Assembly: GCF_001613005.1 (NCBI RefSeq)
Contig: NZ_BDBN01000024.1
Span: forward strand, 62,001 to 126,000
Direction of reading: 5' to 3'
Source: Nocardia nova NBRC 15556
GTDB taxonomy: Bacteria > Actinomycetota > Actinomycetes > Mycobacteriales > Mycobacteriaceae
Length of the DNA: 64,000 nucleotides
In this document: positions 43,520 through 52,155 of the stretch, piece by piece
Layout: each line of letters starts with the position of its first letter
Numbering within the stretch: the first letter of the stretch is position 1
Made by a program: the position numbers and the translations under genes
The notes under the pieces: generated by a model
Seen by the model: only the letters and a program-made list of their open reading frames with translations
Databases searched by the model: none
What the model was told of the DNA's origin: nothing

Positions 43520-45058
43520 ATGAGTCTCGATCCCCGCACGCACACCATCGACGGCGTGCTGCACCGTTCGGCGGCGAAGGTCCCGGGCCGCACCGCGCTG
43601 ACATTCGAAGGCCGGGCCTACACCTACCGGGAACTCGACGCCGCGGTCACCCGGGCGGCGGCCCATCTGCTCGGCCTCGGCCTGGCCGCGGGCGATCGGG
43701 TCGCCGCCTACGGCACCAATTCCGACGCGTACGTGATCGGCTTCCTGGCCTGCGCGCGGGCAGGCCTGGTGCACGTACCGGTGAACTACGCCCTGAAGGG
43801 CGGGGAGCTGAGCTACCTGGTCTCCCAGTCGGGCGCGCGGGCCGTCCTGGCCGATCCCGCGCTGATCGGCACGCTCGATCAGGTGCGGGGCGAACTCACC
43901 GCGGTCGACTACGTGGTACCCCTGCGCGATGCCGACGGATCGCTGCGGGAGGTCGCCGACGCCGCGGACGAGGTCTCGGACTTCTCGTCCCGGGCGTCCG
44001 CCACCGATCTGGCCCAACTGCTCTACACCTCGGGCACGACGTCGAAACCCAAGGGCGCCATGATGACTCATGAGGCGCTCGTCTTCGAGTACGTCTCGTC
44101 GGTGATCGCGCTGGACCTGCGTGCGAACGACAATCCGCTCGTCGCCATGCCGCTGTACCACTCGGCGGGCATGCACGTGTTCATGCTGCCCTACCTGGCG
44201 GTCGGCGCGACCGCGCACCTCATGGCCACCCCGGATATCCCGGAGATTCTGCGCCGGGTCGAGCAGGACCGGATCGGTTCGCTGTTCCTCGCCCCGACCG
44301 TCTGGGTGCCGCTGTCCAACCACCCCGACCTCGACCGCCGCGACCTGTCGTCGCTGCGCAAGGCCCAGTACGGCGCCTCGATCATGCCGGTGACCGTGCT
44401 GAACAGGCTGCGGGAACGCTATCCCGACCTCGGCTTCTACAACTGCTTCGGACAGTCGGAGATCGGGCCGCTGGCCACGGTGCTGCGCCCGGAGGAACAT
44501 GCCGAGCGGCCGTCGTCGTGCGGGCGGGCGGTGTTCTTCGTGGAAACCCGTGTGGTCGACGCCGACGGCAACGATGTCGGCCCCGGCGAGCCGGGTGAGG
44601 TCCTCTATCGCTCGCCACAGCTGTGCCGGGGGTACTGGGACAATCCCGAGGCGACCGCGGAGGCCTTCCGCGACGGGTGGTTCCACTCCGGCGACCTGGT
44701 GACGCGGGATGCCGACGGGTACATCACCGTCGTCGACCGGATCAGGGACGTCATCAACACCGGCGGTATCCTCGTCGCCTCCCGCGAGGTCGAAGACGCC
44801 CTCTACACCCATCCCGCCGTCGCCGAGGTCGCGGTCATCGGCACCCCGGACGAGAAGTGGATCGAGGCCGTCACCGCTGTCGTGGTGCTGCACGAGGGCC
44901 GCGAGACGACGGCCGAGGCGCTGATCGCGCACGTCAAGGAGCTGATCGCCCCCTTCAAGGTGCCCAAGAACATTCGCTTCGCCGAGTCGCTGCCCCGCAA
45001 CCAGAGCGGGAAACTACTCAAACGCGAACTGCGCGAACCACTTACGGCGGCGGATTGA
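43520..45058 (+). CDS. Acyl-CoA synthetase (FadD-type AMP-forming ligase)
   Basis: A 512-residue adenylate-forming enzyme that activates a carboxylic acid to acyl-AMP and then acyl-CoA. Motifs: LLYTSGTTSKPKGAMMTH (P-loop, about 172-189), YNCFGQSEIG, GYWDNPEATAEAFRDGWFHSGDL, VDRIRDVINTGG (hinge) and NQSGKLLKRELR with the catalytic Lys. The acyl substrate is unknown. No ribosome binding site is present before ATG 43520, while a TATAAT box ends 10 bases upstream, so a leaderless transcript is expected. Divergent from the AhpD-like pair across 161 bases. Confidence 0.93.
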   Translation: MSLDPRTHTIDGVLHRSAAKVPGRTALTFEGRAYTYRELDAAVTRAAAHLLGLGLAAGDRVAAYGTNSDAYVIGFLACARAGLVHVPVNYALKGGELSYLVSQSGARAVLADPALIGTLDQVRGELTAVDYVVPLRDADGSLREVADAADEVSDFSSRASATDLAQLLYTSGTTSKPKGAMMTHEALVFEYVSSVIALDLRANDNPLVAMPLYHSAGMHVFMLPYLAVGATAHLMATPDIPEILRRVEQDRIGSLFLAPTVWVPLSNHPDLDRRDLSSLRKAQYGASIMPVTVLNRLRERYPDLGFYNCFGQSEIGPLATVLRPEEHAERPSSCGRAVFFVETRVVDADGNDVGPGEPGEVLYRSPQLCRGYWDNPEATAEAFRDGWFHSGDLVTRDADGYITVVDRIRDVINTGGILVASREVEDALYTHPAVAEVAVIGTPDEKWIEAVTAVVVLHEGRETTAEALIAHVKELIAPFKVPKNIRFAESLPRNQSGKLLKRELREPLTAAD

Positions 45059-45085
45059 CCGGACCGGCGGTCATTACGGGGCTCG

Positions 45086-45484
45086 TCACCACGGGCCGAT
45101 GACGTGCTCGAGCAGGGCGAGCGCGAACGCGCCCAGCACCGCCAGCCCGAATCCCGCCGCGAAGGTGAGCGCCAGCGAACGCCCGAGCCGCCGGCCGTGC
45201 GCGCGCACGATCATCAACCCCGCCACACCACCGAGCACGGCCAGCAACATGCCGCCGCCCATCACGAGATAGAACACCGCGGCCAGCGCGGCGTTCACCG
45301 CCTCGTGAAGTCCTTCGGCGTACTCACCGAACGGAATCGGGAACCGATACACGCTCGCCACCACCGCCGCGGCAAGCGGTGCGGTGAGCACGGCCACCAG
45401 CGCACCCCACAGCACACCGACCCACAGGGCCACTCCGGTCACGCCGCGCGGCTCCCCCGCCGGACCGCCGTCCCCGAACCCCAT
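45086..45484 (-). CDS. Small three- or four-helix membrane protein, unknown function
   Basis: A 132-residue integral membrane protein with hydrophobic helices at about 15-45 (ALWVGVLWGALVAVLTAPLA), 70-95 (LAAVFYLVMGGGMLLAVLGG) and 105-128. The N-terminal segment is Gly/Pro-rich. ATG 45484 is used; the frame is open to 45526. No family is recognised. It converges on the acyl-CoA synthetase gene, 27 bases away. Confidence 0.75.
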   Translation of the reverse strand: MGFGDGGPAGEPRGVTGVALWVGVLWGALVAVLTAPLAAAVVASVYRFPIPFGEYAEGLHEAVNAALAAVFYLVMGGGMLLAVLGGVAGLMIVRAHGRRLGRSLALTFAAGFGLAVLGAFALALLEHVIGPW

Positions 45485-45694
45485 AACCTGACCTCGCGTT
45501 CCACCTGTCGCCGGGCACTCACGCACGCGCCGGGCGCGAATGCCCGGCTCTGCCAGAGCAAACCAGACGAACGCGCCGCACCGCCAGGTGGGCAGGTCAC
45601 CGATGTCCTAGGGTTGTTCGCGGCGGCCCGCCTGCCCCACCCGTGCCCGACCCGTGGCCGCGCCCCGCACCGGACGATCAGAAACGGGAGACTC

Positions 45695-46231
45695 ATGGAC
45701 GGCAGCCGCAACGCACTGCTCCACGGTCCCCTGTTCTCCCGGCGCACTCCGCTGGACCGCAGCAATGCCGCCAGCCGGATCAGCGCCTACGTCTACGGCA
45801 ACATCCTCATCCTCGCCGCGCTGATCCCGGTGACCACCACCGAGGAGCACGTCGGAATCCTCGTGGTCGTCGGCACCGCGCTGTCCACCTTCGTCGCGCA
45901 CGCCTTCGCCGAGGGCGTCGGCCAGGCCGTGCGGGAGAACCGCGCGCTCACGCCGCGGCAGCGGTGGGAGGAACTGCGCGATTCGGTGCCGATTCTCAGC
46001 TCCGCGGTGCTGCCGTCGATCATCCTGGCGGCCGCCGCTGTCGACTGGCTCGAACCCCGCACCGCACAGATCGTCGCCGAGGTGGCGATGCTCGTCCGCA
46101 TCGGCGGCATCGTCTTCGTCATCGAACGGCTCAAAGGCGCCAGACCCGGCCGCTCGACCATTTTCACGGCACTCCTGCTGACCGCCGTCGCGACGACGGT
46201 GGTCGTCGTCAAGGTCGTCCTCACCCACTGA
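45695..46231 (+). CDS. Conserved-type integral membrane protein, unknown function
   Basis: A 178-residue protein with about five membrane helices: AYVYGNILILAALIPV, VGILVVVGTALSTFVAHAFA, SVPILSSAVLPSIILAAAAV, VAEVAMLVRIGGIVFVIE and TALLLTAVATTVVVVKVV. The charged loop VRENRALTPRQRWEELRD separates helices 2 and 3. The helix pattern recalls VIT1-like membrane proteins of actinobacteria, but I cannot assign it. ATG 45695 has GGGAG 5 bases upstream. It converges on the GAPDH gene with a 10-base gap. Confidence 0.78.
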   Translation: MDGSRNALLHGPLFSRRTPLDRSNAASRISAYVYGNILILAALIPVTTTEEHVGILVVVGTALSTFVAHAFAEGVGQAVRENRALTPRQRWEELRDSVPILSSAVLPSIILAAAAVDWLEPRTAQIVAEVAMLVRIGGIVFVIERLKGARPGRSTIFTALLLTAVATTVVVVKVVLTH

Positions 46232-46241
46232 CCGGGCGCGG

Positions 46242-47732
46242 CTACCCCGCCTCGACCGCGGCGAGCGCGCGCACATCGGCGGCATCCTGCGACCGATCCG
46301 CGAACCGCGGATAGGTCGGGTACTCGATACCCGAGATGTACTGCACCGTCCGGACCACCTGGGACGAATAACCGAATTCGTTGTCGTACCAGCAGTACAG
46401 GATCGCGGTGTCGCCCTCGACGATGGTGGCGTTGGCGTCGATGATCGAGGCCGCGCGCGAGCCGATGAAATCGCTGGACACCACGTCGGACGCGGCGATG
46501 TAGTCGAGATTGCGGCTCAGCGGGCCGGCGAGCGACACCTGCCGCAGGTACTCGAGCACCTCGGACTTCGTCGTCTCCCGTTCGAGTTGCAGGTTCAGGA
46601 TGGCGACGGACACATCCGGGGTGGGGACGCGAATCGAGTTACCGGTGATCTTGGCCTTGAAGTCCGGCATCGCCTTGGCGACGGCGGAGGCGGCGCCGGT
46701 TTCGGTCAGAACCAGGTTGAACGGCGCGGAGCGGCCGCGGCGGTCCGCCTTGTGGTAGTTGTCCAGCAGATTCTGATCGTTGGTGAACGAGTGCACGGTT
46801 TCCACGTGGCCGCGGGTGATGCCGAATTCGTCGTCCATGGCCTTGAGCGGCGGCACGATCGCGTTGGTGGTGCAGGAGGCGCACGAGAAGATCCGCTGCG
46901 TCAGATCGAGGTCGCGGTGGTTGACGCCGTGCACGATATTCGGGACGTCGCCCTTACCGGGTGCGGTGAGGACCACCTTCGCGATGCCGGGGCGCAGATG
47001 CTGCGACAGCCCGTCGCGATCGCGCCACTTGCCGGTGTTGTCGATCAGGATCGCGTCGTCGATTCCGTATTCGGTGTAGTCGATGGTGGTCGGATCGTCG
47101 CTGTAGATGAACTTGATGACGTTGCCGTTGGCGATGATCGTGTCGTTGTCGGCGTCGACCTTGATGGTGCCGTTGAAGTGCCCGTGCACCGAATCGCGGC
47201 GCAGCAGCGACGCGCGCTTGGCCAGGTCACCGTCGCCGCCGCGGCGAACCACCACCGCGCGCAGGTTCAGCCCGTTGCCGGAGCCGACCTTCTCGATGAG
47301 CAGGCGGGTGACCAGCCGGCCGATCCGGCCGAAGCCGTACAGCACGACATCGCGCGGACCCGGCGACTGCGCCTTGTTGCCGCCGATCACCTCGGCCAGA
47401 ACCACCTCGGTGAACTCCCGAACCGAGAGCCCGCGGTCGTCGGCGCGATAGGCCACGACCAGCTGGCCGAGATCGATCTTGCACGGGCCGAGATCCAGTT
47501 CGTCGAGGACGCGCAGGAACGGCAGCGTCTCGTCCACCGACAGCTCTTCGCCCTCGATCTGGCGGGCGAACCGGTGTGTCCGCAGAATGCTGATCACCGA
47601 CCGGTTCACCAGCGACCGGCTGTGCAGCAGGACCGTCACACCCTTCGCCCGATACAACGTGCCGATGATGGGGATCATCGCCTCCGCGGCAGCTTCCTGG
47701 GCGTTCCAGCGGTCAAGTTGTTCGGTAGTCAA
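46242..47732 (-). CDS. gap: Glyceraldehyde-3-phosphate dehydrogenase, long GapB-like form
   Basis: A 496-residue GAPDH, about 150 residues longer than the glycolytic enzyme because of an N-terminal helical extension (TTEQLDRWNAQEAAAEAMIP onward). The Rossmann start is VVLYGFGRIGRLVTRLL, the catalytic Cys is in FSCASCTTNAIVPPLKAM and the His in ETVHSFTNDQN; the C-terminal end has WYDNEFGYSSQVVRTV. Long forms in corynebacteria (GapB) work in gluconeogenesis and take NADP as well as NAD. TTG 47732 has GAGGA upstream; the family N-terminus begins here. Confidence 0.92.
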   Translation of the reverse strand: MTTEQLDRWNAQEAAAEAMIPIIGTLYRAKGVTVLLHSRSLVNRSVISILRTHRFARQIEGEELSVDETLPFLRVLDELDLGPCKIDLGQLVVAYRADDRGLSVREFTEVVLAEVIGGNKAQSPGPRDVVLYGFGRIGRLVTRLLIEKVGSGNGLNLRAVVVRRGGDGDLAKRASLLRRDSVHGHFNGTIKVDADNDTIIANGNVIKFIYSDDPTTIDYTEYGIDDAILIDNTGKWRDRDGLSQHLRPGIAKVVLTAPGKGDVPNIVHGVNHRDLDLTQRIFSCASCTTNAIVPPLKAMDDEFGITRGHVETVHSFTNDQNLLDNYHKADRRGRSAPFNLVLTETGAASAVAKAMPDFKAKITGNSIRVPTPDVSVAILNLQLERETTKSEVLEYLRQVSLAGPLSRNLDYIAASDVVSSDFIGSRAASIIDANATIVEGDTAILYCWYDNEFGYSSQVVRTVQYISGIEYPTYPRFADRSQDAADVRALAAVEAG

Positions 47733-47838
47733 CGCAGGTCCTCGGTTTCCTCGACGGGTACGCCACGTCGATGCTAATGAGGGCCCGGATATCACCGACG
47801 GCGGATCCCCGGCGGTGAGCTTTCGAGTGGCGGCGACC

Positions 47839-47859
47839 ACACCGCCGCCGCGGCGGTGT
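47839..47859 (-). terminator. Hairpin between GAF and GAPDH genes
   Basis: ACACCGCCG and CGGCGGTGT form a perfect 9-base stem with a 3-base loop (ccg), 7 bases past the stop codon of the GAF gene on the minus strand and upstream of the GAPDH start. It probably separates the two transcripts. Confidence 0.55.
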
Positions 47860-47866
47860 ACCGCCG

Positions 47867-48352
47867 TCAGTCCCGCCGCAGCCGCGGTGGATTGCGCCGG
47901 CGGATCTGCAACAGGTCGGTGGCACAACGGCACACCGGATGCAGTGCGTCGGCGAGTTCTTCGCTCAGCCCATTCGCGGCCGGGGTGTAGATGCTCAGGA
48001 CCCCGACCACCGAACCGTCGTCGTCGGACAGCGGCTGGCACTGCACCGCCTGCACTCCCCACAACCGCAGTTCCGCGCCGCACCCCGGCCAGCGCGAACT
48101 GCCCGCGAGATCGGTGATCACGATCGGCACGCCGGTCGCCGCCACCTCGCGAGCGGGGCTGTCGGGGTGGAGCAACTGAGCCTCCTCGACCATTCGCGCG
48201 CGATGCGTCGTCGCCGCCACGATCTCGAGCACCGTTCCGCCGTGCGCGGTCACCCCGGCCATCGGTGAGCCGGGCAGGGCACGCAGCAGTGCGGCGACCC
48301 CGGCCGCCGAAACAGGCGACGCACCGGTGCGACCGGGTGGGTCACTGTGCAT
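47867..48352 (-). CDS. GAF-domain protein
   Basis: A 161-residue protein made of one GAF domain (about 35-150): ARMVEEAQLLHPDSPAREVA, VPIVITDLAGSSRWPG, GVQAVQCQPLSDDDGSVVGV and LSIYTPAANGLSEELADAL. No output domain is present. Similar single-GAF proteins in actinobacteria act as small-molecule or redox sensors, or accompany ANTAR proteins, but there is no direct evidence here. ATG 48352 is the first start in good context; the frame is open to 48466. Confidence 0.82.
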   Translation of the reverse strand: MHSDPPGRTGASPVSAAGVAALLRALPGSPMAGVTAHGGTVLEIVAATTHRARMVEEAQLLHPDSPAREVAATGVPIVITDLAGSSRWPGCGAELRLWGVQAVQCQPLSDDDGSVVGVLSIYTPAANGLSEELADALHPVCRCATDLLQIRRRNPPRLRRD

Positions 48353-48496
48353 AACGGACCTCGATCCGACGCGATGAGTCAACAACACCGGCGGCATACC
48401 GGCCCGGCAAAGCGGGGCCGAGGTATGACGACCAGTCTTCGAGTGCCCCGCTGCCCGCCGCGGCAAACCTCGTCCCGGCGAGCCCGCCGACGCGGA

Positions 48497-48512
48497 GGAC
48501 GAATGTTCGTCC
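48497..48512. promoter_or_regulatory. Palindrome in the gap before a small gene
   Basis: GGACGAA-tg-TTCGTCC, 7-base perfect arms, in the 297-base non-coding gap 48353-48649, 138 bases before the small gene at 48650. Its core resembles an SOS-type box but the spacing is too short for actinobacterial LexA sites. I see no gene in this gap. Confidence 0.4.
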
Positions 48513-48649
48513 GGTACAAGCCGTTTGCCTTATTGCGCCTCGTACGGGGAGCGCCGTTTTCACGGCACGTCGCCGGGGTACCCATCGACAATCCGCACCG
48601 GAACGAACCTCGTCACCGTCGAGGCCCATCACCACAGGAGGTGTGCTGT

Positions 48650-48898
48650 ATGGACGATCTCCAGCGCAGAGTGTTGACCGCGTTGACATCTGCGCGGCGC
48701 GGGCTGAAGACCGCGGACGCACGCCTGCTGGAACGTCGAATCGTGGGACTGCGGGCAGAAGTCGACGCCGCCGGCTATCCCCGCCCCCAGCATCTACGCC
48801 TGAAGGCGTCGTGTGCGGAGGCACTGGCCGCGGCCAGGTGGACGTTGGGCCGACCGAGCCCCCAGGCCTTCCGGCCGGCGATGCAGGCGGCCTCGTAG
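48650..48898 (+). CDS. Small helical protein, unknown function
   Basis: Eighty-two residues, mostly helix: DDLQRRVLTALTSARRGLKT, then ADARLLERRIVGLRAEVDAA and LRLKASCAEALAAARWTLGR. It is basic and has one Cys. GGAGG lies 8 bases before ATG 48650, a strong site, and the composition is unlike chance frames. No family is recognised; size and charge would suit a nucleic-acid-associated protein (speculative). Confidence 0.65.
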   Translation: MDDLQRRVLTALTSARRGLKTADARLLERRIVGLRAEVDAAGYPRPQHLRLKASCAEALAAARWTLGRPSPQAFRPAMQAAS

Positions 48899-48967
48899 CC
48901 GACCGGCGACACGCGGAACACGCCTCCGATTCGGTTGCGGCACTGCGACGTCGAGCCGGACGTCCGT

Positions 48968-49453
48968 TCAGTCCCTCCTTTCGACCGAGGCGAGATAGAT
49001 GGCCGCGATCTCCTCCAGGCCCCGCTGATCGACCGGACCGAATCGGTCGAGTTCGGGACTGTCCAGATCGAAGACGCCGAGCAGCGCGCCCTCCGACACC
49101 AGCGGCACCACCAGTTCGGATCTGCTCAGCGGATCACAGGCGATATGGTCGGGCACCGCGTGCACGTCGGCGACGCGTTGAGTCCGGCGGGTCCGCGCCG
49201 CCGCACCGCACACACCGCGATCCAGCCCGATCCGCACACACGCCGGGCGGCCCTGGAAGGGGCCGACCACCAGCTCCCTCCCGTCGTAGAAATAGAATCC
49301 CACCCAGTTCAGACCGGGAAGACCGTGATAGACGAGCGCCGACAGATTGGCGGCGTTGGCGATCCGGTCGTGTTCCCCCGCCAGCAGGGATCGGGCCGAC
49401 GCCGCGAGCTCCCGATAGCGTTCGTCGTCCGTGTGGTCGTCGGTGGCGCTCAT
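48968..49453 (-). CDS. msrC: Free methionine-(R)-sulfoxide reductase (GAF-type)
   Basis: A 161-residue GAF-fold enzyme that reduces free methionine-R-sulfoxide. The family signature is intact: ANAANLSALVYHGLPGLNWV, VVGPFQGRPACVRI, RGVCGAAA and HIACDPLSRSELVVPL. The three reactive cysteines at these places correspond to Cys84, Cys94 and Cys118 of E. coli MsrC, so the enzyme should be active. ATG 49453 is chosen; only a weak binding site precedes it. Diverges from the KSI-like gene over 141 bases. Confidence 0.92.
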   Translation of the reverse strand: MSATDDHTDDERYRELAASARSLLAGEHDRIANAANLSALVYHGLPGLNWVGFYFYDGRELVVGPFQGRPACVRIGLDRGVCGAAARTRRTQRVADVHAVPDHIACDPLSRSELVVPLVSEGALLGVFDLDSPELDRFGPVDQRGLEEIAAIYLASVERRD

Positions 49454-49594
49454 ACCGCACCCGCGCCCATGCGATGGTTCATGCGTATCCCTTTCCTGGT
49501 GGCGGCTTCGGATGTCCCGCCGGCGGCTCACCGACCGTCCCGGCAGGCGGGATCGGCCCGCGGCACCGCGCCGGATCCGTGTTTTCGTTGTCCC

Positions 49595-49966
49595 ATGGCT
49601 TCAGCGGAACGGATTCGAGCAGCGGTGCACCGGTATCTCGAGGCGGTGGGCTCGGGGTCGGCCGCCGATGTGGCGGCATGTTACAGCGAGGACGCCACCG
49701 TGGAGGATCCGTTCGGTTCACCACCGCACATCGGCCGGGCCGCGATCGAAAAGTTCTACGGCGCATTGGATTCCGCGCATATGCGCACCGAACTGCTCGA
49801 CCTGCGGATCGCGGGCGGCGCAGCGGCGTTCCGGTTCCGGGTGGTCACCGAAACCGGTTCCCGCACAACGACGATCGAACCGATCGATGTGATGACCTTC
49901 GACGAGGACGCGCGGATCACCGGTATGCGAGCGTTCTGGTCACCGGAGGACGTGCGCATCGACTGA
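49595..49966 (+). CDS. Ketosteroid isomerase-like (NTF2-fold) protein
   Basis: A 123-residue NTF2/SnoaL-fold protein close in pattern to steroid delta-isomerase: YSEDATVEDPFGSPPHIG holds the candidate catalytic Asp, followed by RAAIEKFYGAL and the C-terminal MTFDEDARITGMRAFWSPEDV. In delta-5-3-ketosteroid isomerase Asp moves a proton in steroid rings; the other catalytic residue (Tyr) is not identified here. Start ATG 49595. It converges on the LLM oxidoreductase gene with 10 bases between. Confidence 0.8.
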   Translation: MASAERIRAAVHRYLEAVGSGSAADVAACYSEDATVEDPFGSPPHIGRAAIEKFYGALDSAHMRTELLDLRIAGGAAAFRFRVVTETGSRTTTIEPIDVMTFDEDARITGMRAFWSPEDVRID

Positions 49967-49976
49967 GGGCGGCGGT

Positions 49977-50969
49977 TCATCGCAGCGCGGGAATCACCGC
50001 ACGCTCGAACAACTCCACCCCGGAGAGGTCGTATGCCGATTCGGGGAAGTTGTGGATCGCGTACGACAAGCCCAGATCGCGGACCCGGCACAGGTTCTCG
50101 ACGATCTGTTCCGGTGTGCCGACCGCGAGGGAATCGGCGGAGAGGTTGGCGACCCAGTTCCGCGCCGCCTCGGCCCCGAGCACAGGAGCGAGCCGCGAGG
50201 CGAGTGCGTCCAGCCGTTCGCGCACCTCTGCCTCGGTGGCGCCGACCACGGTGTTGAAGTTGGCACTGCGGGTGATCGCGTCGAAATCGGTTCCGACGGA
50301 GACGCAATGCTCGCGCAGCAGCTCGGATTTGCGGGTGAAGGTCGCGGGATCGCCCGCGAAGTTGGTGTACTGCGCGTATTTCGCGGCGATGCGCAGCGTG
50401 ACCTTCTCGCCGCCACCCGCGATCCAGATCGGAATACCGCCGTGCTGGAGCGGCAACGGATACACCCGGGCGCCGTCGACCCGGTAGTACTTGCCGTCGA
50501 GGGTGGCGGTGCCGGTGGTCCACGCCTGACGGAAGATCTGCACACCCTCGTCCAGCCGGCCCAAACGCTCACCCGCGGAAGGGAATCCGTAGCCGTAGGC
50601 GCGCCACTCGTGCTCGTACCAGCCGGCGCCGATACCCATCTCGACCCGTCCGCCCGAGACGAGATCCACGGTCGCGGCCACCTTGGCGAGGTAGGCCGGG
50701 TTCCGATAGCTGATCGCCGTGCACATCTGGCCCAGCCGGATGCGCGTCGTGGTGGCGGCGAACGCCGACATGAGCGTCCACGCCTCGTGTGTCGCTTCCT
50801 CGGTGGGAACCGGCACGGTGTGGAAGTGGTCGTAGACCCACAGCGATTCCCAGACGTCCGCGGCGTCGGCTCGCTGCGCCAGGCCCCGCATCACACCCCA
50901 CTGCGCCCCCGGTTCGATGCCGACCAGATCCAGTCGCCAGCCCTGCGGAATGAAGATGCCGAAACGCAC
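49977..50969 (-). CDS. LLM-class flavin oxidoreductase, F420-dependent type
   Basis: A 330-residue luciferase-like TIM-barrel protein. Typical blocks: FGIFIPQGW, ESLWVYDHFHTVP, TTTRIRLGQMCTAISYRNPA, VDLVSGGRVEMGIGAGWYEHE, PIWIAGGGEKVTLRIAAKYA and DSLAVGTPEQIVENL. In actinobacteria this branch (TIGR03560-like) generally uses coenzyme F420; the substrate is unknown. GTG 50969 has GAGGAG upstream and gives the family start; the longer frame to 51035 is not supported. Confidence 0.92.
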   Translation of the reverse strand: MRFGIFIPQGWRLDLVGIEPGAQWGVMRGLAQRADAADVWESLWVYDHFHTVPVPTEEATHEAWTLMSAFAATTTRIRLGQMCTAISYRNPAYLAKVAATVDLVSGGRVEMGIGAGWYEHEWRAYGYGFPSAGERLGRLDEGVQIFRQAWTTGTATLDGKYYRVDGARVYPLPLQHGGIPIWIAGGGEKVTLRIAAKYAQYTNFAGDPATFTRKSELLREHCVSVGTDFDAITRSANFNTVVGATEAEVRERLDALASRLAPVLGAEAARNWVANLSADSLAVGTPEQIVENLCRVRDLGLSYAIHNFPESAYDLSGVELFERAVIPALR

Positions 50970-51116
50970 GCCGCGCCTCCTCGTCGAGAGAACAGATCCG
51001 GCGGCCACTCTTCCCATCGATGCGCTCGCGGGCAAGAGTTCGGCGCTCGGCGCGCCGAACTGCCCGCGGAGACCCGGCGAAGCCGGAATCGGTTCACCGG
51101 GTCTGCGAAGCCTCGA

Positions 51117-51203
51117 TCAGAGCAAAGCGCCGATCAGGCCGGTGAGGATCGATCCGAGACCCGAGGCCAAAGCTCCGACAACCGCAATGATTCCGCTTAT
51201 CAC
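51117..51203 (-). CDS. Predicted 28-residue hydrophobic peptide
   Basis: A short gene, GTG 51203 to TGA 51117, with AAGGA 5 bases before the start. The product is 28 residues with no charged side chain except the ends: it begins MISGIIAVVGAL and ends SILTGLIGALL, with Gly/Ser every 3-4 positions. It would form one membrane-spanning or amphipathic helix. It resembles small membrane peptides and leaderless bacteriocin- or modulin-like peptides in composition only. It sits in the 337-base gap between two minus-strand genes, LLM oxidoreductase and alpha/beta hydrolase. Confidence 0.5.
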   Translation of the reverse strand: MISGIIAVVGALASGLGSILTGLIGALL

Positions 51204-51306
51204 AGCGTTCCTTTCTCCGAGCGTTCCGTTGGCAAACCACGATGTATTCGATGTCGAGGTGTATGTCGGATTGGTCCCGCCTCCGCCGACACCGGCCGGG
51301 TGAACG

Positions 51307-52092
51307 TCACGGTCGATCGCCGGCGCGCGCCACGCGCGTGAGCCATTCGGCCAGCAGGGCGCGCAGCAGTTCCGGCTGTTCGTGCGGAAGGGCATGTCCG
51401 GCCTCGTCGACGACGGCGAGCGTCGCGTGCGGACTGCGCGCGAACAGGTCGGTCGCCGCCGCACAACCGACCGTCGAATCCAGCCGTCCGGCCACGATCG
51501 TGGTCGGCCCCGGATAGGGCGGTGCGCCGTCCGGGCTCAGCTGCCACCGCTCACCGATGCGCCGGGCCGCGGCCGGATCGGCCGGTGCGGCCGCCGGGGC
51601 GACGAAACGCTCGTAGCGGTCGAGCATTTCGGGTGTTCGGACGACGAAGTAGCCGCGGAAATCGTCGTCGCCGAGATCGCCCTGCCCGGCCACGATGCGG
51701 TGTGCGGGAATGTCCCGCAATCCGGGCAACAGCGGGCAGACCAGCGCCAGGCCCGCCACCCGATCGGCACGTCGCGCGGCCATCGCCTGCGCGTAGTACC
51801 CGCCGGCCGAGTGGCCGATCAGCAGGAAACCACCGCCGGTCACCTCGTCCGCGAAACCCAGCAGCGCGTCGAGGGCATCGTCGGCGCTGCGCAGCGTGTC
51901 GGGTGCCGTGGTGGATCCCGTTCCGGGCAGGTCGGGGTAGATGCGCCGCAATCCGGCGGTGTCCCCGAGTATCGGGTCGAAGCACGCCTCGGCCTCGCGA
52001 TGATCGACGCCGGCGCCGTGCAGCACCAGCACCGGCCGGCCCGTGCCGTGCTCCACGTAGTGAAAATCGACCCCGCCCGCGCGTAGCTTCAT
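51307..52092 (-). CDS. Alpha/beta hydrolase
   Basis: A 261-residue hydrolase with the complete triad: nucleophile Ser in LIGHSAGGYYAQ (about residue 98), Asp in VAGRLDSTVG and His in EAGHALPHEQP, plus the oxyanion strand VLVLHGAGVDHREAE. It probably cleaves an ester or C-C bond; the substrate is open. ATG 52092 begins KLRAGGVDFHYVEHGTG, the usual family start. Divergent from the sigma factor gene over 63 bases. Confidence 0.9.
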   Translation of the reverse strand: MKLRAGGVDFHYVEHGTGRPVLVLHGAGVDHREAEACFDPILGDTAGLRRIYPDLPGTGSTTAPDTLRSADDALDALLGFADEVTGGGFLLIGHSAGGYYAQAMAARRADRVAGLALVCPLLPGLRDIPAHRIVAGQGDLGDDDFRGYFVVRTPEMLDRYERFVAPAAAPADPAAARRIGERWQLSPDGAPPYPGPTTIVAGRLDSTVGCAAATDLFARSPHATLAVVDEAGHALPHEQPELLRALLAEWLTRVARAGDRP

Positions 52093-52155
52093 GACCGGCA
52101 AGCTACCCGGCCGGTCCCGCTGTCGCCGGCCGGACGCGAGTGCGAGCATGGGACG

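Noticed and set aside
48497..48512. LexA/SOS box
   Set aside because: The actinobacterial box needs TCGAAC-N4-GTTCGA; the half-sites here are only two bases apart.
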